NCBI GenBank assembly: GCA_031255615.1
Contig: JAIRSD010000113.1
Span: 1 to 7,896 of the forward strand
DNA length: 7,896 nucleotides
DNA from: Treponema sp.
GTDB taxonomy: Bacteria > Spirochaetota > Spirochaetia > Treponematales > Breznakiellaceae
Reading direction: 5' to 3'
A program made the translations under genes and the position numbers. Each line of letters opens with the position of its first letter. Position 1 is the stretch's first letter. The notes beneath the pieces are model-generated. The model was not told the origin of the DNA and did not search any database. It worked only from the letters and a program-made list of their open reading frames with translations. This document shows, piece after piece, positions 1 through 5,718 of the stretch.

Positions 1-91
1 CCCCGGCGGCCAGGCTCCGCAGACGCTCTTGCGGAACCGCCAGAGCGTCCTTGACTTCCTCGTCAAAGTTGAGTGCGATAAAGAGGCGCAT
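1..91 (-). CDS. thpR: RNA 2',3'-cyclic phosphodiesterase (2'-5' RNA ligase family), N-terminal fragment
   Basis: Only the first 30 codons lie in the window; the gene runs leftward off the edge. The protein begins MRLFIALNFDEEVKDAL, the typical opening beta-strand and helix of the bacterial LigT/ThpR two-histidine phosphoesterase family ('RLFIAL' followed by an acidic helix start). Members open RNA 2',3'-cyclic phosphates and can join 2'-5' tRNA half-molecules in vitro. The two HxTx catalytic motifs would lie further downstream and cannot be checked here. The start is fixed by the conserved N-terminus; there is no strong ribosome-binding site before it. It points the same way as the diguanylate cyclase gene upstream but is separated from it by about 230 bp containing a large inverted repeat, so the two are probably not one tight operon. 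The family call is confident from the N-terminus alone; the exact substrate is not known. Confidence 0.8.
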   Translation of the reverse strand, partial: MRLFIALNFDEEVKDALAVPQERLRSLAAG

Positions 92-138
92 GGTTGTATG
101 AGTTTACCAAATCACCGGAACAACCGGGAACAAGAATG

Positions 139-226
139 TTAACCACGAAGGCGCACAAAGGAACACGAAGGAATAAAAAAACGCCTTCAATCCCCCTTTC
201 GTGCGCCTTCTTCGCCGTTGTGGTAA
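139..226. repeat. Intergenic long inverted repeat (ACCACGAAGG-type hairpin)
   Basis: The arms starting TTAACCACGAAGGCGCAC (139-156) and ending in GTGGTAA (220-226) can fold on each other. The core is a perfect 10-bp pairing of GAAGGCGCAC (147-156) with GTGCGCCTTC (201-210). AAAGG/CCTTT extends it inward past one bulged base. CCAC (143-146) and GTGG (220-223) extend it outward after a 9-base asymmetric insert. A nested GAAGG (167-171)/CCTTC (184-188) pair flanks the A-rich centre. From memory, A/G-rich 'ACCACGAAGG' hairpins occur as dispersed intergenic elements in many unrelated bacteria. It lies between two leftward genes and could stop or process their transcript. The rest of 92-321 holds nothing coding that I can support; 267-273 and 295-301 form a weaker CCTCATA/TATGAGG inverted repeat. 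Confidence 0.6.
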
Positions 227-321
227 ATTTCTTCCGCCCGCATATCTGATCTTTTAGGCCGGGCAGCCTCATAGAGGGCCGCGTGGGTCGTTGGTATGAG
301 GGCCTGGCGGTGCGGGGGCTT

Positions 322-1281
322 TCATTCCCTGGATACGACCCGGTTGCGGCCGTTCTCCTTGGCGATGTAGAGGTATTTGTCGGCCTGCTGGATAAGGTCC
401 GCAAAATCCCCTTCTATGGTGGGTATAATCGTCCCAACCCCGATGCTGATGGTAATCGAGGTAGGCTCCCCCTGGGGAGTCGGGACGATCCCCTTTCCCA
501 CATCCCGGCGGATATCCTCCGCCACCTTGACCGCCCCCGTTATGTCGGTGTCCCCCAGAAGCACGGCGAATTCTTCGCCCCCCAGCCGGGCCGCCATATC
601 CGACGGACGGTGCAGGTTGTCCATAAGAACCTCGCCGATGAACTTCAAAAGCTGGTCCCCCTGGGGGTGGCCGTAGGTGTCGTTGTAGCGTTTAAAATTA
701 TCTACATCCAGCATCAGCATGCTCAGACAGGAATGGTGCCGGTAGGCCCGCCGCCATTCCTCTTTGATCCGCATATCAAAGAGACGGCGGTTGGGAATGT
801 CCGTCAGCGGGTCGATCATCCCCAGCCGTTCGATGGTGCGGATATTCTTTACCTGGTCCAGTTGGATCCGTATGCGGGCCGTAACGATGGCCCCGTGGAA
901 GGGCTGGGTCAGATAGTCCACCGCCCCCAGCCGGAGTCCCCTTTCCTCGTCCTCGATCCGGGCCTCGTCGGTAAGCAGGATGACCGGAATATTCCGGGCA
1001 TCGTCGGTTTCCTTGAGCCGCACCAGCAGGTCGAAACCGCTGGCGCCGTTTACGCGGAGGTTCAACAGGATAAGCTCCGGCTTCTGCTCATAAATATAGG
1101 CAACCGCCTCCTCGCCGTTCCGCACAAAGACCAACTGATGCTCGTTCTGAAGGATCTTCCGCAGATCGTCGTTCGTAAGGTCCGAGCCGCCCACTATCAG
1201 AATGTTTGGTTGTGCTGTTTCAATCATGTGAAATCCCCCGGATTTCAATTCTGGACCGCCGACGCGGGGCCCCGGAAACAT
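322..1281 (-). CDS. Response-regulator-like diguanylate cyclase (degenerate receiver + GGDEF)
   Basis: A 319-residue cytoplasmic protein with a receiver-fold domain (about residues 25-135) and a GGDEF domain (about 155-315) that makes cyclic di-GMP from two GTP. The GGDEF part has the entry motif DPLTDIPNRR (157-166), metal-binding DVDNFK (192-197), the active-site signature GGEEF (234-238) and an I-site R225-x-x-D228 exactly five residues before it, so catalysis and product inhibition look intact. The receiver is unusual: the acidic pair is Gly-Gly (31-32), the phospho-acceptor Asp is Asn74 (context ILLNLR), and the conserved Lys is Gln126 (YLTQPF); only Thr104 is kept. It is therefore unlikely to be switched by aspartyl phosphorylation. 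The start at 1281 is chosen for the good AAAGGAG ribosome-binding site 8 bases upstream. An internal ATG at 1227 with a weaker GGGGGA would remove 18 residues and begin right at the receiver. No histidine kinase is visible nearby. Confidence 0.92.
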   Translation of the reverse strand: MFPGPRVGGPELKSGGFHMIETAQPNILIVGGSDLTNDDLRKILQNEHQLVFVRNGEEAVAYIYEQKPELILLNLRVNGASGFDLLVRLKETDDARNIPVILLTDEARIEDEERGLRLGAVDYLTQPFHGAIVTARIRIQLDQVKNIRTIERLGMIDPLTDIPNRRLFDMRIKEEWRRAYRHHSCLSMLMLDVDNFKRYNDTYGHPQGDQLLKFIGEVLMDNLHRPSDMAARLGGEEFAVLLGDTDITGAVKVAEDIRRDVGKGIVPTPQGEPTSITISIGVGTIIPTIEGDFADLIQQADKYLYIAKENGRNRVVSRE

Positions 1282-1376
1282 AGCTCTTTCTCCTTTCGCC
1301 GAATCCTTTCTGAAATAAATGTTGAGCATAACCGTTTTTCGCGGGGATGTATACATTCTGAAATCCGCTCAAGGCC

Positions 1377-1464
1377 CCGGCGCGCCGGCTCAAGGGATGC
1401 CGAACCAAAAAGGCTGCGCCTTTTGGCTTTTGGCGGAGTTTGAGGCAACGCCCCAAACTCCGCC
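1377..1464. repeat. Cluster of palindromes opening the intergenic repeat island
   Basis: Three nested or adjacent dyad symmetries are visible. CCGGCGCGCCGG (1377-1388) is a perfect 12-bp palindrome flanked by direct CTCAAGG copies. A stem follows with AAAAGGC (1408-1414) and GCCTTTT (1418-1424) around TGC, extended by CC/GG past one bulged A. A longer hairpin has GGCGGAGTTTG (1432-1442) perfectly complementary to CAAACTCCGCC (1454-1464), and inside its loop GGC-AAC-GCC can pair again. The GGAGTTTG/CAAACTCC arm recurs in the repeat units that follow. Nothing here looks coding. The region lies upstream of both the leftward cyclase gene and the rightward lipoprotein operon. Confidence 0.75.
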
Positions 1465-1472
1465 CCAGCCAG

Positions 1473-1557
1473 GCCGGCAGGGAGGCCGGTGTATCAAAAC
1501 ACTGGAGTTTGTGCGCGGAGTGCACAAGCTCCCCAGGCGCAAAACGGCAGGGACGCC
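1473..1557. repeat. Repeat unit A (85 bp, two hairpins)
   Basis: This unit is almost identical to the one at 1635-1720, with two substitutions and one single-base indel over 85 to 86 bp. It starts with a short hairpin GCCGGC-AGGGAG-GCCGGT whose closing pair is G-T. A second hairpin follows with arms at 1504-1516 and 1520-1532 around the trinucleotide GGA (1517-1519); two of its 13 pairs are G-T wobbles. A third element, CAGGCGCAAAACGGCAGGGA, trails it. It is non-coding as far as can be judged. Confidence 0.85.
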
Positions 1558-1634
1558 CGGCAGGGAGGCCGGGTGTATTAACCCTATGAGTTTTTGCGGA
1601 GCAAAAACTCACAAGCTGAAAATCCGCAGGAATG
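1557..1634. repeat. Repeat unit B (diverged copy between A and C)
   Basis: This unit has the same order of parts as units A and C with changed sequence. The first hairpin is CCCGGC-AGGGAG-GCCGGG. The second has TGAGTTTTTGC (1587-1597) perfectly complementary to GCAAAAACTCA (1601-1611) around GGA (1598-1600). Both stems differ from A and C at paired positions yet stay complementary, while both loops are unchanged. That pattern suggests the structure is what is conserved. It lacks the GCGCAAAACGGC tail. Confidence 0.75.
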
Positions 1635-1729
1635 GCCGGCAAGGAGGCCGGCTGTATCAAAACACTGGAGTTTGTGCGCGGAGTGCACAAACTCCCCAGG
1701 CGCAAAACGGCAGGGACGCCGTTTTGCGC
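1635..1729. repeat. Repeat unit C plus terminal 12-bp hairpin
   Basis: This is the second near-identical copy of unit A (1635-1720). Its first hairpin is GCCGGC-AAGGAG-GCCGGC. The second pairs 1667-1679 with 1683-1695 around GGA (1680-1682), with only one G-T wobble in 13 pairs. At the right end GCGCAAAACGGC (1700-1711) pairs perfectly with GCCGTTTTGCGC (1718-1729) around AGGGAC, so the tail that is unpaired in unit A becomes a full hairpin here. In the third frame the same bases read through as short repetitive peptides on both strands; I regard these as by-products. Confidence 0.85.
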
Positions 1730-1747
1730 CCGCGCAAGGGATAGGAA

Positions 1748-1830
1748 GGGTGCGGAGCAGACCCGGCGCGGAGCGCCGGGGCCGGAGCGAAGCGGAGCCC
1801 TGGATAGCCCGGTCCCCGCCGGAGGCGGGG
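1748..1830. repeat. Series of GGA-loop hairpins
   Basis: Three further stems close on GGA. CCCGGCGC (1762-1769) pairs perfectly with GCGCCGGG (1773-1780). CCCCGCC (1814-1820) pairs perfectly with GGCGGGG (1824-1830). A weaker TGC-GGA-GCA lies at 1751-1759, flanked by GGG and CCC. Between them are GCGGAGC-like direct repeats (about 1783-1797). With units A to C this makes at least six hairpins using the same trinucleotide loop within about 330 bp. No ORF with convincing composition crosses the segment, and 1831-1898 holds nothing I can identify. Confidence 0.7.
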
Positions 1831-1898
1831 ATGCGCCCGAAAAAAGATTCCGCCCCTGGATCCCCGGCTCCTTTATGAAGGCGGTTGTCCTGCCGTGA

Positions 1899-1927
1899 TT
1901 GACAAGGCTTCTCCGTCGTCTTAAGGT
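1899..1927 (+). promoter_or_regulatory. Candidate sigma70-type promoter of the lipoprotein operon
   Basis: TTGACA (1899-1904, identical to the -35 consensus) is followed by a 17-base spacer and TAAGGT (1922-1927; T-A and final T of the -10 consensus). Transcription would begin about 1934, at or next to the GTG start codon, giving a leaderless or very short-leader mRNA. The -10 box is weak, so this is a candidate only. Confidence 0.45.
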
Positions 1928-1933
1928 CTCACT

Positions 1934-3250
1934 GTGAGTCCCCTTTTTATGTTCCTTGGTCTGGCGGCGCTGCTGGCCGGCGGCTGTTCCCGGCAGGAGA
2001 TTGATTCTATCGCCCGGGAGGACCTTTTTACCCTGGAAATCGGCCGCATGGAGGATCAACTGGCCCTCTACAGTCTGGAGGGGGACCGGGGTCTCAGCCG
2101 GGTGGGTCTTACCATGCGGGACGGTCTTTTTTATATTTCCGACGGGAACGGGAACAAGATTGTCCGCTACAATTCCTACGGGGATCTGCTTTTTATGATT
2201 TACAATGAGGAATCCAACCCCGCTCCTCTGAGTCTGCGGACGAATATCGACGAAAACGTAACCGCCACCCGCTGGGCCTTTACCTATCCCCTGCGGGAGC
2301 CGGGGCGGATTGTGGTGGATTCCCGGAAGCATATTTATGTGGAAGACCGGCTTCCCGACGACCGGCACGGCTACGATTCGGAGGGCAGGGCGCTGCTGGA
2401 CAGTGTTGTTCTGCACTTCGACCAGGACGGGCGTTTTATCGAGTACCTGGGCCAGGGGGGGATAGGGGGGGGGCCGCTGTCCCGGATTGCGGGGCTCTAC
2501 ACCTCGGTCCGGGACGAATTGGTGGTGGTCTGCCGGGAGGCCGCGGGCTGGACGGTCCACTGGTACTCCGCGAATGGGGATATGCTTTCGGTGGTTCGGC
2601 TGAAAAACGGGGCGGTCCCCACGCCGCCGGACTGGCCTCCCAGCTTTGTCTCGGTGGATTCCATCATGGCCGCCCCGGATTCCCGGGAGCTTTACATCAA
2701 GGTCGATTACTACCGGGATATTTACGACGATTCGACCGGCACCCGGGTGGGGACGGAGCCCTACGGTTCCCTGATCTGGGTCATGGATGTTGAAAACGGG
2801 GCCTATACGGAGGTGCTGGAGGTTCCTTTTCTGGAAGAAACCGCCATGGTCAACGGCCATCGGGAGACTGTCCGGATGCTCTACACCATGATGGGGATTG
2901 TCCGGGGGGGCCGGGTTTTTCTTTCCTTTCCGGGGGAAGACGGCTATTCCCTCCTCATCCTCCGCCGGGAAAACCAGGGGGATCCCTTTGATTCCCCGGC
3001 CAGGTCTTCGCCGCGGTCTCCGGCCAGGCCTCCATCGGAGGGGGGGGAAGCCGGGTGGGACCGGACCGTAAGGCCGGCGGCGAGTTTGGAGCAGCACCGC
3101 GGGCTTATCCGGGTGGATAAGGAAGAACTCCGGCTGAACAATTTCGACTTGTCGGGGGACGGTATTCTGTCCGCCCTCCTGGTGGGCGAATTCGAGGTGA
3201 GAATTGTCTGGTGGCGGACCGACAAGATTCTGGCGGAAGGAGGGGTATGA
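1934..3250 (+). CDS. Putative lipoprotein with NHL/beta-propeller-like strands, conserved hypothetical
   Basis: A 438-residue protein of unknown function, predicted to be exported and lipid-anchored. The N-terminus has a hydrophobic run (MFLGLAALLAGG) ending at Cys18, a relaxed lipobox (LAGGC). There is no Lys or Arg before it, which is unusual for a signal peptide. An in-frame TAA at 1922 bars any upstream start, so GTG 1934 or ATG 1949 must be used. The body has repeated patterns such as GLFYISDGNGNKIVRYNSYG and GRIVVDSRKHIYVEDRL, resembling NHL-type propeller blades, and acidic/aromatic segments typical of surface domains. Residues about 348-386 form a Pro/Ser/Arg/Gly-rich insertion that looks disordered. 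The coding strand has runs of 7, 9, 7 and 8 G (2455-2461, 2465-2473, 2904-2910, 3040-3047). Its stop overlaps the next start (ATGA), so the two are co-translated. I recall a similar spirochaetal lipoprotein next to the NAD(P)HX repair gene, but cannot confirm it. Confidence 0.85.
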   Translation: MSPLFMFLGLAALLAGGCSRQEIDSIAREDLFTLEIGRMEDQLALYSLEGDRGLSRVGLTMRDGLFYISDGNGNKIVRYNSYGDLLFMIYNEESNPAPLSLRTNIDENVTATRWAFTYPLREPGRIVVDSRKHIYVEDRLPDDRHGYDSEGRALLDSVVLHFDQDGRFIEYLGQGGIGGGPLSRIAGLYTSVRDELVVVCREAAGWTVHWYSANGDMLSVVRLKNGAVPTPPDWPPSFVSVDSIMAAPDSRELYIKVDYYRDIYDDSTGTRVGTEPYGSLIWVMDVENGAYTEVLEVPFLEETAMVNGHRETVRMLYTMMGIVRGGRVFLSFPGEDGYSLLILRRENQGDPFDSPARSSPRSPARPPSEGGEAGWDRTVRPAASLEQHRGLIRVDKEELRLNNFDLSGDGILSALLVGEFEVRIVWWRTDKILAEGGV

Positions 3251-4923
3251 CGCAGCGGCGGATCCTTGCCGGGGCCTCCGCTTCACGGGCCCTGGACGCG
3301 GAGGCGGCGGCCCAATGGTCCTTTAATCAGTTTGCCCTGGTGGAAGCCGCGGGCCGCCGGGCGGCGGAGGTCCTGCTGGCGGGCTTTCCCCGTCTCTTCG
3401 ACTCCGGCTCCTCCCCCTTCGCGGCGGTCCTGGCGGGGGCCGGCAATAACGGGGCGGACGCCATGGTGATCCTCCGCTCCCTGATCCTCCAGGGCAGGAT
3501 AGGGGCGGACAATGCGGTCCTCCTGGCAACCAGGGCCCCGGATTCCGCCGAACAAAACCCCTGGTCCGAAAGCTGCCGTTCGCTGGTAAAGATGGGGGTC
3601 CGGCTTATCACCCTCCCCGGCGGGGGGGATGAGGTCCGCACTGTCCTGCGGGAAGCCGGGCTTATCATTGACGGACTCTGCGGCACGGGGCTGCGGGGCC
3701 CCCTGCGGGAGGCCGGGTTGGCGGCCCTCCTGAATGCCCCCGGAGGCCGGGGCTTCATGGTTTCCGTGGATGTCCCCTCCGGGCTTTCCGACGAATGGAA
3801 GCCGGGGATGCCCCTGCTGCGGGCCGACGCCACGCTGGCGGTCGAACCGGCGAAGATCTGCCTCTACAAGCCGGCGGCCCGGCCTTTCTGCGGCAGGATC
3901 CTCCCGGTGGAGGGCGTTTTCCCCCCGGCCCTGATGGAAGCCTACCGGGAGGCTGAACTGGTCGATTGGGATTACTGCCGTACCCTCATCCCCCCGGCGC
4001 CCCCGGATTCCTACAAGTACAGCCGGGGCCTGGCGGAGATCCGGGCCGGGGCGCCGGGTTCCACCGGCGCGGCGCGGATCGCCGCCCGGGGGGCCCAGGC
4101 CGCCGGGGCGGGGCTGGTGCGGCTGGTGGTCGATCCCGCCGTCCATCCCATCCTGGCCGCCTCCGCGTCGGCGATCATGGTGGTCCCCGATTCCGGCGCC
4201 GTCGATTTCGGCGCCGCCGACTCCGCCGATCCCCGCTTTAAGCCCGACGCTCTGCTCCTGGGGCCCGGCTGGGGCCGGGGGCCGGGACGGAGGGCCCCGC
4301 TGGAGGCGGCCCTGGCCCTGGAGGAAGGGGGGATTCCCCTGGTCCTGGACGCGGACGCCATATATCTGGCGAGGGACAGGGTCTTTCACGGGAACGCCCT
4401 CCTTACCCCCCATCCGGGGGAATTGGCCGCCCTTGCGGGGATGCCAAAGGAGGAGCTCCTGGCGGATCCCGGCCCCCGGCTTCTGGCCCTGGCCCGGGAA
4501 AAGAAGGCCCATATCCTTTTCAAAAGCCATACTATGTTTATCGCCTCCCCCGGCGGGGACCTGGCGGTGGTGGACGGCATGGCGCCGGTCCTGGCCGCCG
4601 GCGGTTCGGGGGATCTTTTGGCGGGCTTCTGCGCCGGAATCGCGGCGAGGCAGCGGGCCGCCGGGGCGGAGGAGCGGAACGCCGCCGCCGGGGGCCCTGC
4701 CGGGGCCGCCGCTCCGCGGGGCGGAGGGCTTTACGCCTGCGCCCTGGCGGGGGCCGCCCTTCTTACCAGATCCGCCCTTGATCCCCGGATGGGGAACCGC
4801 TTCGTCGATGCCCTGGAACTTGCGGACATAGGGGCGGATCTGGCGGGCCGGGCCTGGCTTCCCGGGCCTTCCGCCGGGGAAGGACGGCGGGGCCGGAAAG
4901 GACGGGGGGACTGGGAGAGATGA
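3247..4923 (+). CDS. nnr: Bifunctional NAD(P)H-hydrate repair enzyme (NAD(P)HX epimerase + ADP-dependent dehydratase)
   Basis: A 558-residue cytoplasmic enzyme that repairs hydrated NADH and NADPH: the N-terminal half interconverts R and S epimers, and the C-terminal ribokinase-like half dehydrates the S form using ADP (or ATP). Epimerase motifs are GAGNNGADAMVILR (64-77), IIDGLCGTGLRGP (140-152) and VSVDVPSGL (172-180). Dehydratase motifs are GSTGAARIAA...GAGLV (271-291), LLLGPGWGRG (336-345), LVLDADA (365-371), LLTPHPGE (385-392) and GGSGDLLAG (452-460), which holds the catalytic Asp456. The glycine-rich entry to the second domain (about 257-272) is weakly conserved, and the usual LKG near 425 reads FKS. 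The tail after about 540 is basic and low-complexity. ATG 3247 is chosen because it overlaps the upstream stop and has AAGGAGGGG just before it; an in-frame ATG at 3211 lies inside the preceding gene. Fused epimerase-dehydratase is the normal bacterial form (YjeF/Nnr). Confidence 0.95.
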   Translation: MTQRRILAGASASRALDAEAAAQWSFNQFALVEAAGRRAAEVLLAGFPRLFDSGSSPFAAVLAGAGNNGADAMVILRSLILQGRIGADNAVLLATRAPDSAEQNPWSESCRSLVKMGVRLITLPGGGDEVRTVLREAGLIIDGLCGTGLRGPLREAGLAALLNAPGGRGFMVSVDVPSGLSDEWKPGMPLLRADATLAVEPAKICLYKPAARPFCGRILPVEGVFPPALMEAYREAELVDWDYCRTLIPPAPPDSYKYSRGLAEIRAGAPGSTGAARIAARGAQAAGAGLVRLVVDPAVHPILAASASAIMVVPDSGAVDFGAADSADPRFKPDALLLGPGWGRGPGRRAPLEAALALEEGGIPLVLDADAIYLARDRVFHGNALLTPHPGELAALAGMPKEELLADPGPRLLALAREKKAHILFKSHTMFIASPGGDLAVVDGMAPVLAAGGSGDLLAGFCAGIAARQRAAGAEERNAAAGGPAGAAAPRGGGLYACALAGAALLTRSALDPRMGNRFVDALELADIGADLAGRAWLPGPSAGEGRRGRKGRGDWER

Positions 4924-5549
4924 CGCGGCAGGGAGATACGATGGAAACGGACGAGAGGGGACCGGAAAAAACGGGGCCGGAAGAAACGAAAAGGCCGGAG
5001 CGTCCCAACGAGGGGCAGGCCCTTAGCGGCGGACGGATGTCGGAGGGGCCCCAGTTTTACTATTCCAGGGAACGGCGGCTTATGAAGGCCCCCGCCTCGG
5101 TGCGGGCCCTCTACGAAGACAGGGGGAAACCCGGTTTCAACCTTCTGCGCCCCCTTGTCTCCAACCGATCCAACGGCATCCTGTTCGGGACCGTGGTGGT
5201 CCTGGCCCTTATGATCCTGGTTATGTCTATTTCCGGCCGGATCGGGGAAAAGAGCTACCTGGGCAACCGGATTTCCGTCTCCGCCCTTCGTTATGAAGGG
5301 GCCGTCTTGGTCGTCCTGAAAAAGACCAGCCGGGGAGACGGCTATACCGGCCCCTTGGATATCGCCGTTTCCCTCCCGGACGGCGGTTCCCCGGTCTACC
5401 CCCACCGGGTAACCCTGAGTTCCCGAGGGACCGAGGAGTTCCGTTTTTCCATACCCTTCGACGCGCCGGAGCTCCTGGTGGAGATCTCCGGGGACCCGGC
5501 GTCGGCCGGGGAGGAGGCCGGCCTTGCATTTAAAATTAAATCGAAGTAG
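4920..5549 (+). CDS. Single-pass membrane protein, hypothetical
   Basis: A 209-residue protein I do not recognise. Residues 1-85 are charged and Pro/Gly-rich (Glu, Lys and Arg dominate) and look disordered and cytoplasmic. One strong hydrophobic segment follows (about 87-105, ILFGTVVVLALMILVMSIS). The remaining 100 residues alternate like a small beta-sandwich and would face the periplasm, ending in a Lys-rich tail. This is a type II-like topology with no catalytic motif. The start at 4920 overlaps the previous stop as ATGA; ATG 4941 with AGGGAG six bases upstream is an equally plausible start and would give 202 residues. It is the last gene of the operon and is followed after 60 bp by a strong terminator. 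Codon use and GC content match the neighbours. The function may relate to the envelope, given the lipoprotein two genes upstream, but that is only context. Confidence 0.85.
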   Translation: MTRQGDTMETDERGPEKTGPEETKRPERPNEGQALSGGRMSEGPQFYYSRERRLMKAPASVRALYEDRGKPGFNLLRPLVSNRSNGILFGTVVVLALMILVMSISGRIGEKSYLGNRISVSALRYEGAVLVVLKKTSRGDGYTGPLDIAVSLPDGGSPVYPHRVTLSSRGTEEFRFSIPFDAPELLVEISGDPASAGEEAGLAFKIKSK

Positions 5550-5608
5550 AATTTCCTGGATATTGGTCTTGTCCAACAACCCGGCCGGTTATTGAACAGG
5601 TCCCGCGG

Positions 5609-5652
5609 AAAACGCCGGTTTCTTGAAGAAACCCGCGTTTTTTGTCTTTTTT
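5609..5652 (+). terminator. Rho-independent terminator after the lipoprotein-nnr operon
   Basis: AAAACGC (5609-5615) pairs with GCGTTTT (5635-5641), and GGTTTC (5617-5622) with GAAACC (5628-5633), with a single C-C mismatch between the stems and a TTGAA loop. The 3' side runs into T-rich sequence (5638-5652, TTTTTTGTCTTTTTT). It ends the operon. It also rules out the possible TTG start at 5623 for the next gene, because that codon is the hairpin loop. Confidence 0.85.
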
Positions 5653-5667
5653 AGGCGGGTGTTGTTT

Positions 5668-5683
5668 GGAAACCGAAGTTTCC
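5668..5683 (+). promoter_or_regulatory. Small inverted repeat in the leader of the membrane protein gene
   Basis: GGAAAC (5668-5673) and GTTTCC (5678-5683) are perfect complements around CGAA, extendable by two G-T pairs. It lies between the terminator and the next start codon, 36 bp before the ATG, so it could be an operator or a 5' UTR hairpin. No convincing -35/-10 pair with standard spacing was found in 5653-5718. Confidence 0.35.
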
Positions 5684-5718
5684 GGACCACTCTATTTTTT
5701 GAAAACGGCGGAGATGCA

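Noticed and set aside
1347..1356. ATGTATACAT palindrome upstream of the cyclase gene as an operator
   Set aside because: A single 10-bp palindrome with no second half-site or clear promoter around it is too weak to call.
1473..1720. CRISPR array
   Set aside because: There are only three units, each itself made of two hairpins. Units A and B abut with no spacers between them, and no cas gene is present.
1319..1744. Plus-strand ORF of 141 codons across the repeat island
   Set aside because: Its peptide simply reflects the DNA repeats (for example TLEFVRGVHKL and PMSFCGAKTHKL), it crosses perfect hairpins, has no good ribosome-binding site, and overlaps the cyclase leader.
1899..1934. A one-base frameshift that would join an Arg-rich stretch (LTRLLRRLKVSL) to the lipoprotein signal peptide
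   Set aside because: The peptide would make a better n-region, but the same bases form a consensus -35 box with a correctly spaced -10, no start codon has a good ribosome-binding site there, and a single sequence cannot show an error. Read-level data could reopen it.
1220..3286. Long minus-strand ORF of 688 codons
   Set aside because: It is antisense to the lipoprotein gene, which has a lipobox, operon coupling and normal composition. The minus-strand product is Pro/Arg/Gly-rich with no domain and runs through the repeat island; long antisense frames are common in GC-rich DNA.
3283..4530. Minus-strand ORF of 415 codons opposite the NAD(P)HX repair gene
   Set aside because: It is the shadow of a clearly identified enzyme on the plus strand; its Gly/Pro/Arg-rich product has no recognisable motif.
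5623..5718. N-terminal extension of the four-helix membrane protein from TTG 5623
   Set aside because: The codon lies in the loop of a strong terminator, and ATG 5719 has a proper ribosome-binding site.
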